Positions 49,150-62,350 of a stretch of DNA of 64,000 bases are shown here, in pieces (position 1 is the stretch's first letter; every line of letters starts with the position of its first letter). Position numbers and translations under genes: made by a program. Source of the stretch: Whitmania pigra. Lineage: Eukaryota > Annelida > Clitellata > Hirudinida > Haemopidae. The notes under the pieces were generated by a model, which did not search any database, was not told the origin of the DNA, and saw only the letters and a list, made by a program, of their open reading frames with translations. Location of the stretch: the NCBI GenBank assembly GCA_021613335.1, contig JAJTWR010000245.1:1008501-1072500 (forward strand), in the 5' to 3' direction.

Positions 49150-49393
49150 GGAGGTGGAATATTTCATTCGCTCGACTGCCTTTTCCGCTGGAATTTTTTC
49201 CGCTAAAATTTTATGGAAAATCATTAATCTTTATAATTCGTTCGTATTCAAAGACTTTTTGGACATCTGGCCAACTGATGATATCTTGGCGGACTTTCCA
49301 AGGATGTTTGAACATTTTCAAAAAATGAGCCCAAAAATAAGCTTATGGCAACGAAATTTGGGGACTATCAAAGATCCAGATCTAAACCAATAA
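49150..49393 (+). pseudogene. Possible glutathione S-transferase C-terminal exon, frameshifted
   Basis: One frame ends F-L-D-I-W-P-T-D-D-I-L-A-D-F-P-R-M-F-E-H-F then M-S-P-K-I-S-L-W, which recalls the last helices of sigma-type GSTs (D-x-F-P-x-L ... I-x-x-W). An overlapping frame just before contains Y-G-K-S-L-I-F, recalling G-K-S-L-T-F-A-D. The two are one frame apart, so the exon looks broken. No upstream GST exons were seen. The similarity is weak and from memory. Confidence 0.3.
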
Positions 49394-51298
49394 AAACAAC
49401 TTCAAGCAAACTTATTAATGTACTAAAAATTCAAATAAATTAATAAACTAATAAATGCAAAACCTTTCATTGAATTATTCTTGTTTTGTGAGATTGGAAC
49501 AAACATATATCCTGGTAAATATAATTTCTTTTCTATTACAAATTGCAAGCAAATAGCATTCAAGTTAATTGAATTAAATTATTTTTTTAAAATTAATATA
49601 GTAAATTATAGGTTCACCTGCTATTAATCAGCCAATTACCAATGTCATAAATCATCTGGACTCTTTCTAGCATCTAACCACCTTGCTCCCAGATTTGGTT
49701 TCAACGCAAGGTCAGCCATCTTTTAGTTATTCATGGAGCGAAATAAATCCGAGATGACGAAAAAATGGCGGCCAAAAAAAGAATCCATAATTTTTGTGAA
49801 ATGATTTTTTGAATGGTATTTCTGTCTTTCGTTATGTATTAGAGTTCTTTTTATCTGTTCTTGTCTTTTCATCAAAGAATATGTTCTCTGGAATTAATTT
49901 CGAAGAGATGGCTTTCATGAGTGACAAGGCAGTCCTTCTCATCATCATCATCACCATCATAATCATCATCATAATCATCGTCGTCGTTATCGTTGTCGTC
50001 ATTGCCGTCATGACATCATAAACATGACATCACGCGTCAAAGAGTTCGCTACCCACTGAGAATAACTCACGGATATGGTTATTCGTGTGATCACGTTCAG
50101 CAAGATCTTCTCTTTTGTGACTATTGAAAGCATTAGCTGAAACCTTTTCTGGGATAATGGCGCAGGAAATAAATTAATCAGGAGAGGAAAGCATGTAATA
50201 AAAAAAGATTTTAATAATAATAATAAATAATAATAATAAATAATAATAATAAGAAGAAGAAGAAGAAGAATATTAATAATAATAATAAAAATGATGATGA
50301 TCACGATGAAGACGGCAATCTTGGTGATGTTCCTTTTTGATAAGAGTCAGTGAAAGATGCATGTCCTTATTGTATCCCGAGTGATTTATTGCTATGTTTC
50401 CAAAATTTCAAAATAAATTGAGTTAAAATATGAGATAAATTCAATTTAGATTTATAGGCATTTTCCATAAACAAGCAAAAAAGAAAAACTAGATTCATTT
50501 TCACATAGATTTGAAGATTTCAGCATTTCAGGCATTTATCTGTACGTGAAGCATTTTATTTTTAAACGTGTCTAAATGCTTAATTTTTAACTTTTTTTGA
50601 CCTGTGCATTAATATAAAGTTAATATTTCTTAATATCTCTAAATAGTTAATGCCAGCATTAATTAATTTTTTTTTTTGAAAATGAAGTTGGAATTAATTT
50701 TTTTTAAAGATTTATTTTTCACTTTCTTTAGATCTTTGAACTGTCACCAAGAACCACAATTCAGTGAACATTTTAAAGTTAAAATTAGTACAAATTTCAA
50801 ATATGAAAAATGGTCAAGTCTTTAGAGACAATCTTTTTTTTCAACTTTTCTGACCTCATTTTGTAGAGGTTAAAGGTCAGACGATCAAAGGTCAGAGCTA
50901 CAAGGATCATATGTCCAAGAGACAAAAAAAACGTCGTTAAATCTTATCATAACTTTTGAAAATTATTTTAAGAAAACTACTTTTGAAACAAATATATGTT
51001 TCATATTCTTTTGTAAATTATTATTTAAATATATCTTTATTTAATATAATAAAAATCTAAATTTATTCTCAGTTAATAAAACCTGTATTTTCTTACTTAA
51101 GGTCAATGCTTTTAAGTGCACAGGTCAAAAAAACGTCCGCTCAAAAACTGATCGCACTAGACTAATCTTTCGCCCAAGAAAGGTCAACAAATGACCTCTA
51201 AAAAGGTCAAAGTTCATGAAACGTCACAAATTTAAGCATGGAGACCATGACACTTTCATTTCTTTGTGAGGCGCGCACTGCTAATCACAAGAAGCGTT
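49394..51298. other. Intergenic, no gene seen
   Basis: Contains CAT/CGT runs at about 49940-50010 and AAT/AAG runs at about 50213-50300. No gene recognised. Confidence 0.5.
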
Positions 51299-51496
51299 TT
51301 TTATCATTGATTGCAAGACATTCAGTTTTCCATCCATCAATCTATCTGCCCTTCCTCATGCAATCATAATTTTATAAATATATTTATACACAAAATTATT
51401 ATAAATCATTTAACATATAATAAATAAATTTTAAAATTCCAAAATAAAAAAAAACAGCAAATTTTACAGCATAGTTCAAGGTGAGTTCATTTCTCT
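51299..51496 (+). repeat. Dispersed repeat block, copy 1
   Basis: Begins TTATCATTGATTGCAAGACA, has CCATCCATC, and ends TTTTACAGCATAGTTCAAGG. The same order of blocks, with a longer CCAT/CCGT part, recurs at 55653-55890. Confidence 0.75.
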
Positions 51497-51828
51497 GAAA
51501 ATTGTTGACCTTTACCAAATTAGGGATATTTTATTGATTTCTATGTTTAATTATCGCCGAAAAACCAACACATAAAAAATATATTCAACAAAATTCTTCT
51601 CCCTGACTGCAAACATTAATCACCAAATCGATTAATTTGTTCGTTGTATTTGAATATTTTTTGTTTAATAAATCTCTCTCTCTAAAAAAAAAAAAGAATT
51701 TCAAATCGAAATGTTCAAATAAAAATATCGAAAACATGTTATAAATAAATATAAATAAAATCAGACTCCAATTTCTCAACAGTGTGGTCAAACGTCTTCT
51801 GAAAAATAGCTTTTTTAAATTTTTAAAA

Positions 51829-52704
51829 ATGAAGAATTTTTTACAGAATTTCCTCGGAATTTGTCTTTTTCTTACGACTTTTAACGTCGCATTTTCAGAG
51901 AGTTAGTACGAAAACACTAGAATAAAATATTTTAAAATGGGTTTTAAAAACCTTTCGCTATTAATAGTGAATAATAGGTGAATTAAAGTTAATATAGAAT
52001 ATGGTCAATTAAACAAAAATGAAATTATAACAGTTCCAGAGTCAATAGCAATCTGTACGATTTGAGATGATTAGTGAATTGAGAAGATTGATAGATTGAG
52101 CAGCTACAAAATAAATAAATAAATACTGTAACAAATTAAATTCTGATAATTTCAGGAAATTGCTGGGACGATAACGCCTGGGATAATGTAGCATTTAAAG
52201 GCAAATTCAAAGAGATTGAAATTGAAGACCCAGACTTGAAGAAGTGCCAGACAATCTGCGCTGACACCGATCGTTGTCATGTTGTCAAACTGTACAAGGA
52301 CCCCATTCGGCCGCGTAAGATTAAAATTCGCAACCGGCAAAGTCGATTACGAGACTTACTTAATGGTCAAATGCAAAGCGTAAGTTGCATTCAAGTTATT
52401 ATTCAAATTATGAGATTTTATAGATTTAATATTTGGTTGAACGAACATGGCTTATTCGTTTTTATTAATAATATTTTATTAAGACAAATATTTTATTTAA
52501 TAGGTCAATAGGTTACTTTCTGAATCTGCAAAGCTGAATCTATCATAAGTTGATCTTAGGAACAAATATTTCAGTTATGATGAAGAAAAGACAAAGCGAT
52601 CTGCCAGCACCGAGTCTGAACAAATTGAATCCACGGAAACAGATGATAATGATGATGATGATGATGACAATGGTCAAGAAGATGTTGGTGAAGAAACCGC
52701 ATAA
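51829..52704 (+). CDS. Saratin/LAPP-like secreted PAN-type protein, one-base frameshift
   Basis: Three exons: 51829-51901 (signal peptide, M-K-N-F-L-Q-N-F-L-G-I-C-L-F-L), 52156-52379, 52575-52704 (TAA). Exon 2 starts N-C-W-D-D-N-A-W and has D-L-K-K-C-Q-T-I-C, D-R-C-H-V-V-K-L-Y. Its last third makes sense only one frame over, ending V-D-Y-E-T-Y-L-M-V-K-C-K. The switch maps to the CCCC run at 52301-52304: with one base fewer the three exons would sum to 426 nt, a multiple of three. Exon 3 is a short acidic tail (E-T-D-D-N-D-D-D-D-D-D). A PAN/apple-like core with C-x3-C, a late Y-x3-x-C and an acidic tail is the plan of leech antiplatelet proteins, which bind collagen and block platelet adhesion. 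Five core cysteines are visible where six are usual. The break may be a real mutation or a sequencing error. AATAAA lies near 52770. Confidence 0.6.
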
Positions 52705-53271
52705 TCTGATGATGAATCTGGAGATAAATGAAGAAAAATCACAGCTGTTCACTAGATTTTACTATCAATAAATAAAACAATAGATAGTATTTTTTCAGAA
52801 ACACATAATGCACAATTGCATGTTTCAATAAACGACTGGCTCAATATATGTCGAATTTGTATTTGGTTTTCTTCAGTAAATATTAAATTCTCAAACGGAT
52901 AGAAATACTCGCTAAAACCTGATGACAGACTATTGTGTAAAAAGAGCTTGTGTTATTAATTGCTGATTTGTATTGGGTATCGAATAGGATCTGCTGTGGG
53001 AACTGTGAGATTATTTATTATCTGTCATCGTTGCCAAATCAGTCAATATAAAACTATTTACTTCTTTCTCGTCGTAGTCGCAATGCTGCACGTTTCTTAA
53101 TTCTGAACATCGAACTAATAAGGAAAAGTGGGATAAAATGGGCTACTTAAGGAAAAAGTGTGTATTACAACGTGTGTGTGTATTACATTAGAGTTGAGAA
53201 AATAAAAAAAATTGTTAATGCAACAAGGCCTGCTCTTTTCATTTTGCAACATGTATGAAGTGGTCCTTTTG
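52705..53271. other. 3' region of the saratin-like gene, otherwise empty
   Basis: Holds AATAAATAAA near 52770 and nothing else recognisable. Confidence 0.5.
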
Positions 53272-53325
53272 TAAAGCACCTTAAGCACCCTTAAGTGTCA
53301 GGGGCGCCTTGGTTCTTGGATTGGA
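53272..53325 (-). mobile_element. LINE 3'-end remnant
   Basis: On the minus strand AAGAACCAAGGCGCCCCTGA and CTTAAGGGTGCTTAAGGTGC match the 3' end of the LINE copies at 4.9 and 24.8 kb. Confidence 0.55.
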
Positions 53326-55204
53326 AAAGTATTGCAAAAAAGTAATGGTGTTGCCAATACCTTTTGACATAAATACTGTCTTGCTTTTGACAATACTTTT
53401 AAAACAAAGTATTTGTGTTGGTATTGTCAATACTTTTATAAAGTATGGTTAACAATCCTGCCCTCATCCAATTTGTTACCTCGGGCAACTTGGGAGCATT
53501 CTCAGAAACACCAGTCGTCCTTCTCTAAACTTTGCTCTACCAACAATCTAAACTCTCCATCGTCTTCGCATTACACCCTGAAAACATGACAAGCAGACTT
53601 TCTGGTGGACTGGCTCCATCTTAATTCCTACTTCTTACTGTTTTCCTCTATGATTTAGATTTTGTATCCATCAATTGAGGTTGTAAATCGAAATGTCTTC
53701 ACCTCCTATCCGTATAGAAAAGGCACTCAAATACAAAATACAAATAAAGTTATATTTAAAGGAAGATATTCATTTAAGTTAATTAAACAGAATTATTTAA
53801 TTGAGCAAGTTTGAGTTTAAATAAATCTTGTTACATTTTTTTAATTATTATTTTTCTAGGCTATTGTAATCATACATCAAAAATTGCTTTACCACATTTG
53901 CACACTAGTTATAATGCAGTAAGTGTAACAGATTTTCAAAAAATCAATGTTTTTATAAGTCAGTTTATTTTATTAAGGCGCAAAGTACTGTTTTGATATG
54001 TTGCAAAGCAATCTTAGATCTTTGGAAAAATAAAATTTAATAAAAAAGTTTGACCTTTCGAGCTAAATAGTACTAAAGATTGCAACATTCTAAATTTTTG
54101 CTGAATTTAAAAGTTTATAGTATAAAAACTGTCAAACCTATTTGGATGAAACTTTTTATGTACTTAGATCACGATAGTATAAATAAATTGATAATAAAAT
54201 AATAAAACAAAATAATATTTAAAAAATATGTTTAGTTTCAAAAAGTGGAATTTTTACAAAAACTTTTCATTTTCCTCAAAAATCATGAGTCACAAAATAT
54301 TAATTTTTATATTATTTAATATTAAAAAATAAATAAAAAGTTATTGTTCGATAAACCAATTTCCTAAATAATATTGCTCTATCTCATTTGCAAAATTAGT
54401 TGTGACACATTATGTGTGGCCGATTTTTGAAAAAAATCAGAATTTGAAATGAACGGGCTAAAATGACAATATCTTCTATTTGTATTTCCCCATTATATAT
54501 GCCACTGTTTGTTGTATCAAAATATAAATTTTTTAGATGCTTTGGTGGGAGGTGATGATGCGTGAGTTCATTTGATCTGAGCCAATTGGCCTTTCTATCA
54601 AAAATAGGAGACAAAATATTTCTTCGAAAGAAAATATTATTTTTAATTTATTTTTTTTCCTTGTTTTATAAAATTTCTCAAACGTCCATGGTAAACAAAT
54701 TCATTCGAAAAGATGTCGGATTCGCAGGGGATTTCATTATATTTTTTCTGACTTCAGATAAATTTTAAAATAAAATATAAATTGAAATGTGACTTAAAAA
54801 TTCAAAAATATTATCCACGTTTCTCGCAAATAAATGGTGAATTTATGACAGAGCTGTTCTTATTTTATGAGAACTGTTTTGAAAAATGAAAACTTTGAGG
54901 ACAAAAAAATTATAAATGAATTTTTAGAGAAGAAAATAATTTGAAAAATTCTCATAAAGTGCAAAAAGATTTTCAAAATTGAGAGGTTACTAAAAATAAA
55001 GCTTAAAAATAGCAACATTTCATAATATTGTGTGAGAAAATATTACATTAAAATTGTATAAAATCCATCATAAATTATTAGATATTGACTAAAAAGTTTT
55101 TAATGAATTATTAGTGATCATGTTTGAGACTTCAAGCCAATAACAAATTTAAATTGTTTTAATTTTTATTATGAAAATCGTTTCAGCAATCCGAATGGAG
55201 TCGT
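53326..55204. other. Intergenic, no gene seen
   Basis: Includes an unassigned stretch at 53330-53460 with GTATTG/CAATAC repeats in both orientations. No coding feature. Confidence 0.45.
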
Positions 55205-55257
55205 TGGGGCCATCATCATCATCATGGTCATCATCATCACCATCATCGTCATCGTCG

Positions 55258-55288
<31 letters not shown>

Positions 55289-55610
55289 TACTTTGCTGAC
55301 ATTAAATTACTCATCCTTTATCATTCTTGTTTAATTATTCCTTCGTTATCATCGCAGTCGGAATTAGTCGGAAGATCATCTCTTTCACGGGCACATTTAT
55401 TTTTTCCATTTCCATCTTCTCTTCAAAAATGTACCATCGGAGGTCATCAGAGGTCAGGGATGGATGTAAATTTGTAACGAGTGTCGTTGGTTGCCGAGAG
55501 AATCACAATGGTGGATGACGTCAGGAAGGAAAGGGAATGATGATGATGATGATGACCATGATGATGATGATGATGACAATGATGATGCTGATAATGATGT
55601 TAGTGATGAT
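55205..55610. repeat. CAT/CGT and GAT microsatellites
   Basis: (CAT)n passing into (CGT)n at about 55208-55290, and (GAT)n at about 55536-55600. Confidence 0.9.
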
Positions 55611-55652
55611 GGTGGCGGAGGTTCAGAATTGTATTATTTAATAGCGTTTGCC

Positions 55653-55890
55653 ATTTTTATCATTGATTGCAAGACATTCAGTTTTCCATCCATCCGTCCG
55701 TCTGTCCTTCCATCCGTCCGTCGAACCATTATCCATTCGTATATTCGTCAACACGCGCAAGCATAACTTCATAAATATAATTATTAAAAAAATATTATAA
55801 ATTATTTAACGTATAATAAATAAATGCCAAAATTCCAAAATAAAAAAAAAACAGAAAATTTTACAGCATAGTTTAAGGTGCGTTCATCGC
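55653..55890 (+). repeat. Dispersed repeat block, copy 2
   Basis: Starts TTTTTATCATTGATTGCAAG, contains CCATCCGTCCGT units, then ATTATAAATTATTTAACGTA and TTTTACAGCATAGTTTAAGG. Same block order as 51299-51496. Confidence 0.75.
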
Positions 55891-56079
55891 TTAAATCAGT
55901 CTTAAATAAGGCCGATCTATCTAAGATATAAAAATTTAAATAAAAAGTTTAAATAAAAACAGAAAAAAAGCTTGAAAATGGAAGATGGAATTAAGTTTTA
56001 TAAAGCACGGATTTTTTCACTTTAACTGCGTATTTTTTTCATCAATTTCAACATAAAATTCCAACCATTAAGCTTTCAA

Positions 56080-56788
56080 ACATGCATCCATCCATCCATG
56101 CATCCAGGCATCCATGCATCCATCCATCCATCCATCCATGCACCCATTCATGCATCCATCCATGCATCCATCCATGCATCCATCCATGCATCCATCCATC
56201 CATGCATCCATCCATCCATCCATCCATCCATCCATCCATCCATCCATCCATCCATCCATCCATCCATCCATCCATCCATCATCCATCCATCCATCCATCC
56301 ATCCATCCATCCATCCATCCATCCTCCATCCATCCATCCATCCATCCATCCATCCATCCATCCATCCATCCATCCATCCATCCATCCATCCATCCATCCA
56401 TCCATCCATCCATCCATCCATCCATCCATCCATCCATCCATCCATCCATCCATCCATCCATCCATCCATCCATCCATCCATCCATCCATCCATCCATCCA
56501 TCCATCCATCCATCCATCCATCCATCCATCCATCCATCCATCCATCCATCCATCCATCCATCATCCATCCATCCATCATCCATCCATCCATCCATCCATC
56601 CATCCATCCATCCATCCATCCATCCATCCATCCATCCATCCATCCATCCATCCATCCATCCATCCATCCATCCATCCATCCATCCATCCATCCATCCATC
56701 CATCCATCCATCCATCCATCCATCCATCCATCCATCCATCCATCCATCCATCCATCCATCCATCCATCCATCCATCCATCCATCCACC
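56080..56788. repeat. (CCAT)n microsatellite, about 700 bp
   Basis: Tetranucleotide array with a few one-base slips. The left 140 bp are mixed with GCAT variants. The overlapping open frames on both strands (H-P-S-I or M-D-G-W repeats) come from the array and are not genes. A further copy of the TTTTTATCACTGATTGCAAG block starts at 56825, just after it. Confidence 0.97.
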
Positions 56789-56855
56789 CATCGGGTAATG
56801 CTATTACACAAAAAGCTTTCGTCATTTTTATCACTGATTGCAAGACATTCAGTTG

Positions 56856-59014
56856 TTGATTTCGATGATCGCTTACCGATGAACTTACTGAGGTTCGTTA
56901 GGGTCATTGTTAAGGTTAAGTATTAGGGTCAAATGTCATCGTATTTTGATGATATCAGATGAGTAAAGTTGAAATGGGATTTTAATCTTCAAATGAACTT
57001 GCTCCCCATTCAAAATTCATTCTTCCACAAAGAAACAATTTGTGAAACTGTTTTTTTTTTATGGAAACATCATGCATTTTAATTTAATGGGATGAAAATG
57101 TGTTTATCTGCTCATCAAATATATTAAATATATTATGAACTATTGTCTTAGAGTAAATCAATTTAAAAAAAAATTAAATGAAATTAATAATAGTAATTAT
57201 TCATCAATCAATTTAAAATGATGACATATTTAAAAAAAAGGTTTTTCAAAAATATTAGAATTATTCAAATATTTCAAATTCCAAGAGTGGCTGAAACGTT
57301 TAATTTCTTATTTAAAAGCATTGAAAATATTCAACGATGATGACAATGATAAAGACGATTATTATTATTGTTATTTTTTTGTTAAAAATAATATTATTAT
57401 TACTATTATTATTTTTATTAACAATATTATTATTACTATTATTATTTTAAATTAATAATATTATTATTACTATTATTGTTTTTATTATTAATATTATTAT
57501 TATGATTAAATGATGATGATAGTGATGATGATGTTGATGATTATAATTATTATTATTTTTTATATTATTAGAAAATTTAGAAATCTTGGGACCTCAAACT
57601 AATTTTTGTTTACATAACAAAATGGCCGTTTGAAAATCGTAGCCTGAAGATTCCTTGCTTGTGTATTTTGAAATAATTAATTTGTTTTGTATTCTGAAGT
57701 AATTAATTAATTAATCAATTAATTTTATTTTTGATTTCCAAGAGTCAGACAATAAATAAATAATAAATAGTCTTGGCTTATTTCCATTGTTAACCGAGGT
57801 GCTAAATTTCTCAGTTTCTACACACATGGCAATCTCGAGACAAATTCTACAAATTGATTCTATTAACGATGAAAAATAAAAGCAAAAAAGTATTTAAAAA
57901 AAAAACAAGCAGAGTACAATCGGATTATGTGGATGAATGCAGTTTGCCTTTCGAATTATCCGCTGCAGTCCATAGTTCTTCGAACTCGTCTGCAAAATAA
58001 ATACTATTAACTTGTTAAGTTTCAGTTAATATAATAATAATAATAATAATTACAATTTTTGTCAAACGTTTTATAATTTGTAATAATCTTTTTGAGGCCA
58101 TCTCTCTGATGCACTTAAAATAAAAAGCGATCATTTCTTTCTAGTTGATTTTTTTATAACAAAAAAATTTTTTATAAATAATAAAATACATCATCAATAT
58201 TTGAGTTTGAGCTGGAATAATGGAATGCTTAAATTTTAGAGAGGCTCGTAAATCTTGTAAAGCCATTATAGATTGAAAGGAGACTTAAATATTTCAAAGT
58301 CCATTTGTTCCATTTGAAAAGAAGATGTTGTCCTATATTTGTTTGACTTGTTTTGTGATACAAATTGATACAGACGGGATACGAATTGATACAGAGTTGA
58401 TACAAATTTGGTACAAATTGATGCAAATGATTAGTATTGCGGAAGATTCAATCTGAAAATGACAAATTCTCAAATACAGGATTAAATAACGCCCCAATAA
58501 AATCTTTTGTTTCTTATATTCACGAAAGCAGAGCACTTGATTGCCTTATCACCTCAAATACAGCTTATCATCGGAATCTCACTATCTTTACCACCAACGT
58601 CAAAGGAACCGCTCTTGAATGCCACCTCAGCGATACGGCCGAATGATTACCAGGCAAACCTTATCTCGTAGAAATTCTCATGAGAGTGGAAGAATGGCCA
58701 GCCAGCGGATAATATGTTGACATTGCTGTTTTGCCCTTTCAATGGTTATTGTTACCACCTCTTTAGGTCAGATTGGACTTTTTGTTCCATTATTCGTCGA
58801 GAGAATTTCTGAATTTATCGTTTTTGCCCGAAGATAAATGCCATTCAATTCCCAGATAAATGCCAATTCTATCTTAGAGATGATGAATCGTGCCCCGAAA
58901 TCAGGATTCTGTTAGTCCTGAGATGTCGCAGAAAAATAAATTTGCACAAAACGAAGACTAATAAGAAATTTCATAATGTTTTATTGGCAAATAACGACTA
59001 TAAATAACCAGCTT
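56856..59014. other. Intergenic, no gene supported
   Basis: ATT/TTA-rich runs at about 57358-57560. A minus-strand piece at 57932-57992 (D-E-F-E-E-L-W-T-A-A then a stop, after a TTTTGCAG acceptor) could be a terminal exon, but no partner exon was found. Confidence 0.4.
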
Positions 59015-59155
59015 CAGGGCCGCCAATAGAAATTTCGAGTCCCTATGCTATACCACTTTTGGGAATGGAAAAGCAAAAAAAAATGTTAAAAGGCCCCCAG
59101 TTACCGGGTTTCTGATCACTTGTCCTCCCTTTGCCCCCCCCTCTCGGCGGCCCTG
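59015..59155. mobile_element. Possible MITE with CAGGGCCGCC ends
   Basis: Begins CAGGGCCGCCAATAG and ends CTCTCGGCGGCCCTG, inverted repeats matching for 10 bases and in part beyond. No target duplication is visible, so the call is weak. Confidence 0.45.
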
Positions 59156-59525
59156 ATATGCACCCTCAATGCACCGGTGTTGTATGGACGAAACGGAGGT
59201 CCCAAAGTTTCACGGAATGTTCAAGTATAGATAGAGAATTACGCGGTGATTGCAATAAAAAAAATAAATTATAATACACAATAACTTTCACATAAACATC
59301 GTTGAGAATCTACACCGGTATTTGTCTAATACTGTTCGGGCGTAAATTGGCTGTACATCGCGCTCGCGGATTCAAGAACTGTTGACGTCGTCGATGCTGT
59401 TACTGCTGCTGTTGTTGTGGATGCTGTTGTTGTTGTTGATGTTGTTGTTGTTGCTGTTTTTTATTCTTGTAGAGATTCCTCTTCTTCCTCACTGCAAACT
59501 TTCCTCAGTCAGTGGCCTACAAACT

Positions 59526-61064
59526 TCAGCGAAACACCTCCTCTAACTGAACACTGCCAGGCTTTCTGTCGAAGCAAGCCGAATCACTGCGAGTCAGATA
59601 ATGGGGAACGCCGAGTGGCGTGTTCAGTGACTGAGTCCCGGCGCTGCTGTGCGGCTGTGGCTGACTGTCGAAGAACTCGTTGACGTTCGGCGATGCCGGC
59701 GTTTGACTCGAGTGGCACAGAGATCTCGTCCAGGGCTTGATGCAGCAGAAGAACCGGGAAACTGAACGTCTGAAGTTGACATTGATAGCGTAGTAGAGAA
59801 GAAAGTTGAGACTGAAGTTTGTAGCTTGTAGGATGTTGGCTATCGAGCAGAGCAGGTTGAAGAGAAGTTCTTTCTGGCTATCGTCGAGGAAGCAACGTCT
59901 GAGGAAGAGGAACAACTCAGACGGGGTGAACAGGACTATGTAGGCGATCACCAGAACTATCAAGGTCATGGTAATTGGTCTGTACTGGTCAATGTGAGAT
60001 TGTTGTCGCTGGAGTTGTTGTGGTGAAGTCTGACGCTGCAGTTGATGGCGTATCAGCTGCTGAGAGTAGCGCCTGTTGTAGCGAACGACGCGACAATATC
60101 TGAGCGTGGTCTTAGCCCTGCCAAGCGTCTTGATGAGGAAGGCATTGCTGGAAGTAAGGCAAAGGAAAGGAACGATTATGCCGACGATGAAGTAAAACCA
60201 GTTGTAGACGCTGCTGAAGACATCGGAATGTTTTCTCTCGAGGCCGGTGACCGGCCATCTGAAGTAAAACCTCGTACTGTTCTCTGAACATTTGAGAGAC
60301 TCTATACGATAGAAAAAGAACCTCGGCAGGCTCATCATGATGCAGGCGACGATGATGCCAGAAATGGTACGCTTAGCGGCAGTCCTTCCGATGATGGCGC
60401 GGGCAGTGAACGGCTTGCAGATGGCCAAGTAGCGGCCCAGTGCCATGGCCACTGTCAGCCAGGTGCTGATCATGGCAAAGAGATGAGCCAAAGCGTCTCC
60501 GTAGACGAAATAGACGAGTGAAAAGTCGAAGAGGTTTTCCGATGCCGGATCGACGCCCGCGAAGGATCTCGGAATGATGCACAGGCAGAACATGAGGTCC
60601 GAGCAGGCCAAACTGATCAGACCCCAGTAGACCGACTTCTCCATCCTTCTCATGCCGCACTTCTGACCTTGAGGGATCAGAAAGAAGACGTTGGCCAAGT
60701 TCCCAATCAGGCCGAGAAAGCAGATTGCCGAAGAGACGTGATTCAAGAACTCTGCGTTGTTCACGTAGGCGGTTGCATTCAGGCCGACAAACGGACCCAT
60801 GAGCTTGTAGCAGTGGCTCGGCAGAGAGATCTGCAACAGCGACGAAGAATCGCCCGTTAGATCGGAAGATAACCAACTGGTATTGTAATTGGAGAAGCTC
60901 GATGAATCCAGGTAACCTCCCAAAACGAAAGCGGAACGGTTGGCGAGAAAGTCTCCATCGGAGTCCACGGGAAGGTAGGCACCCTGGTCCAGTAGACCAC
61001 AGGTGCACTGCTCGATGGCCTGTAGGGTCAACGTGCTGTCTTCATCGTCACTTGTTTCAACCAT
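59526..61064 (-). CDS. Orphan rhodopsin-class GPCR, neuropeptide-receptor-like, intronless
   Basis: Minus strand, ATG at 61062-61064, stop at 59526-59528, 512 residues in one exon. A codon further upstream in frame is TTG, so the ATG giving M-V-E-T-S-D-D-E-D is chosen. The N-terminus is about 105 residues and acidic, with N-glycosylation sites near 42, 61 and 96. Seven hydrophobic spans lie near 107-130, 145-166, 184-208, 233-250, 285-310, 365-388, 400-425. Class A marks: G-L-I-G-N (Asn 1.50) in TM1, L-A-C-S-D (Asp 2.50) in TM2, A-L-G-R-Y-L-A-I-C-K-P for D-R-Y after TM3. TM7 has N-F-L-L-Y in place of N-P-x-x-Y, and no Cys occurs at 3.25 although loop 2 has one (L-K-C-S). Loop 3 is Gln- and Arg-rich. 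It resembles FMRFamide/myosuppressin-type peptide receptors loosely; the ligand is unknown. Confidence 0.85.
   Translation of the reverse strand: MVETSDDEDSTLTLQAIEQCTCGLLDQGAYLPVDSDGDFLANRSAFVLGGYLDSSSFSNYNTSWLSSDLTGDSSSLLQISLPSHCYKLMGPFVGLNATAYVNNAEFLNHVSSAICFLGLIGNLANVFFLIPQGQKCGMRRMEKSVYWGLISLACSDLMFCLCIIPRSFAGVDPASENLFDFSLVYFVYGDALAHLFAMISTWLTVAMALGRYLAICKPFTARAIIGRTAAKRTISGIIVACIMMSLPRFFFYRIESLKCSENSTRFYFRWPVTGLERKHSDVFSSVYNWFYFIVGIIVPFLCLTSSNAFLIKTLGRAKTTLRYCRVVRYNRRYSQQLIRHQLQRQTSPQQLQRQQSHIDQYRPITMTLIVLVIAYIVLFTPSELFLFLRRCFLDDSQKELLFNLLCSIANILQATNFSLNFLLYYAINVNFRRSVSRFFCCIKPWTRSLCHSSQTPASPNVNEFFDSQPQPHSSAGTQSLNTPLGVPHYLTRSDSACFDRKPGSVQLEEVFR

Positions 61065-62350
<1,286 letters not shown>

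Noticed and set aside
56068..56926. Six overlapping frames of 71-279 codons made of M-D-G-W or H-P-S-I repeats
   Set aside because: They occur in all frames of a CCAT tetranucleotide array on both strands and have no flanking coding structure.
57932..57992. Possible minus-strand terminal exon D-E-F-E-E-L-W-T-A-A
   Set aside because: A good acceptor and stop, but no upstream exon found in the next kilobases.
60373..61008. A 211-codon minus-strand frame rich in Arg and Leu
   Set aside because: Shadow of the GPCR in another frame; no domain features.
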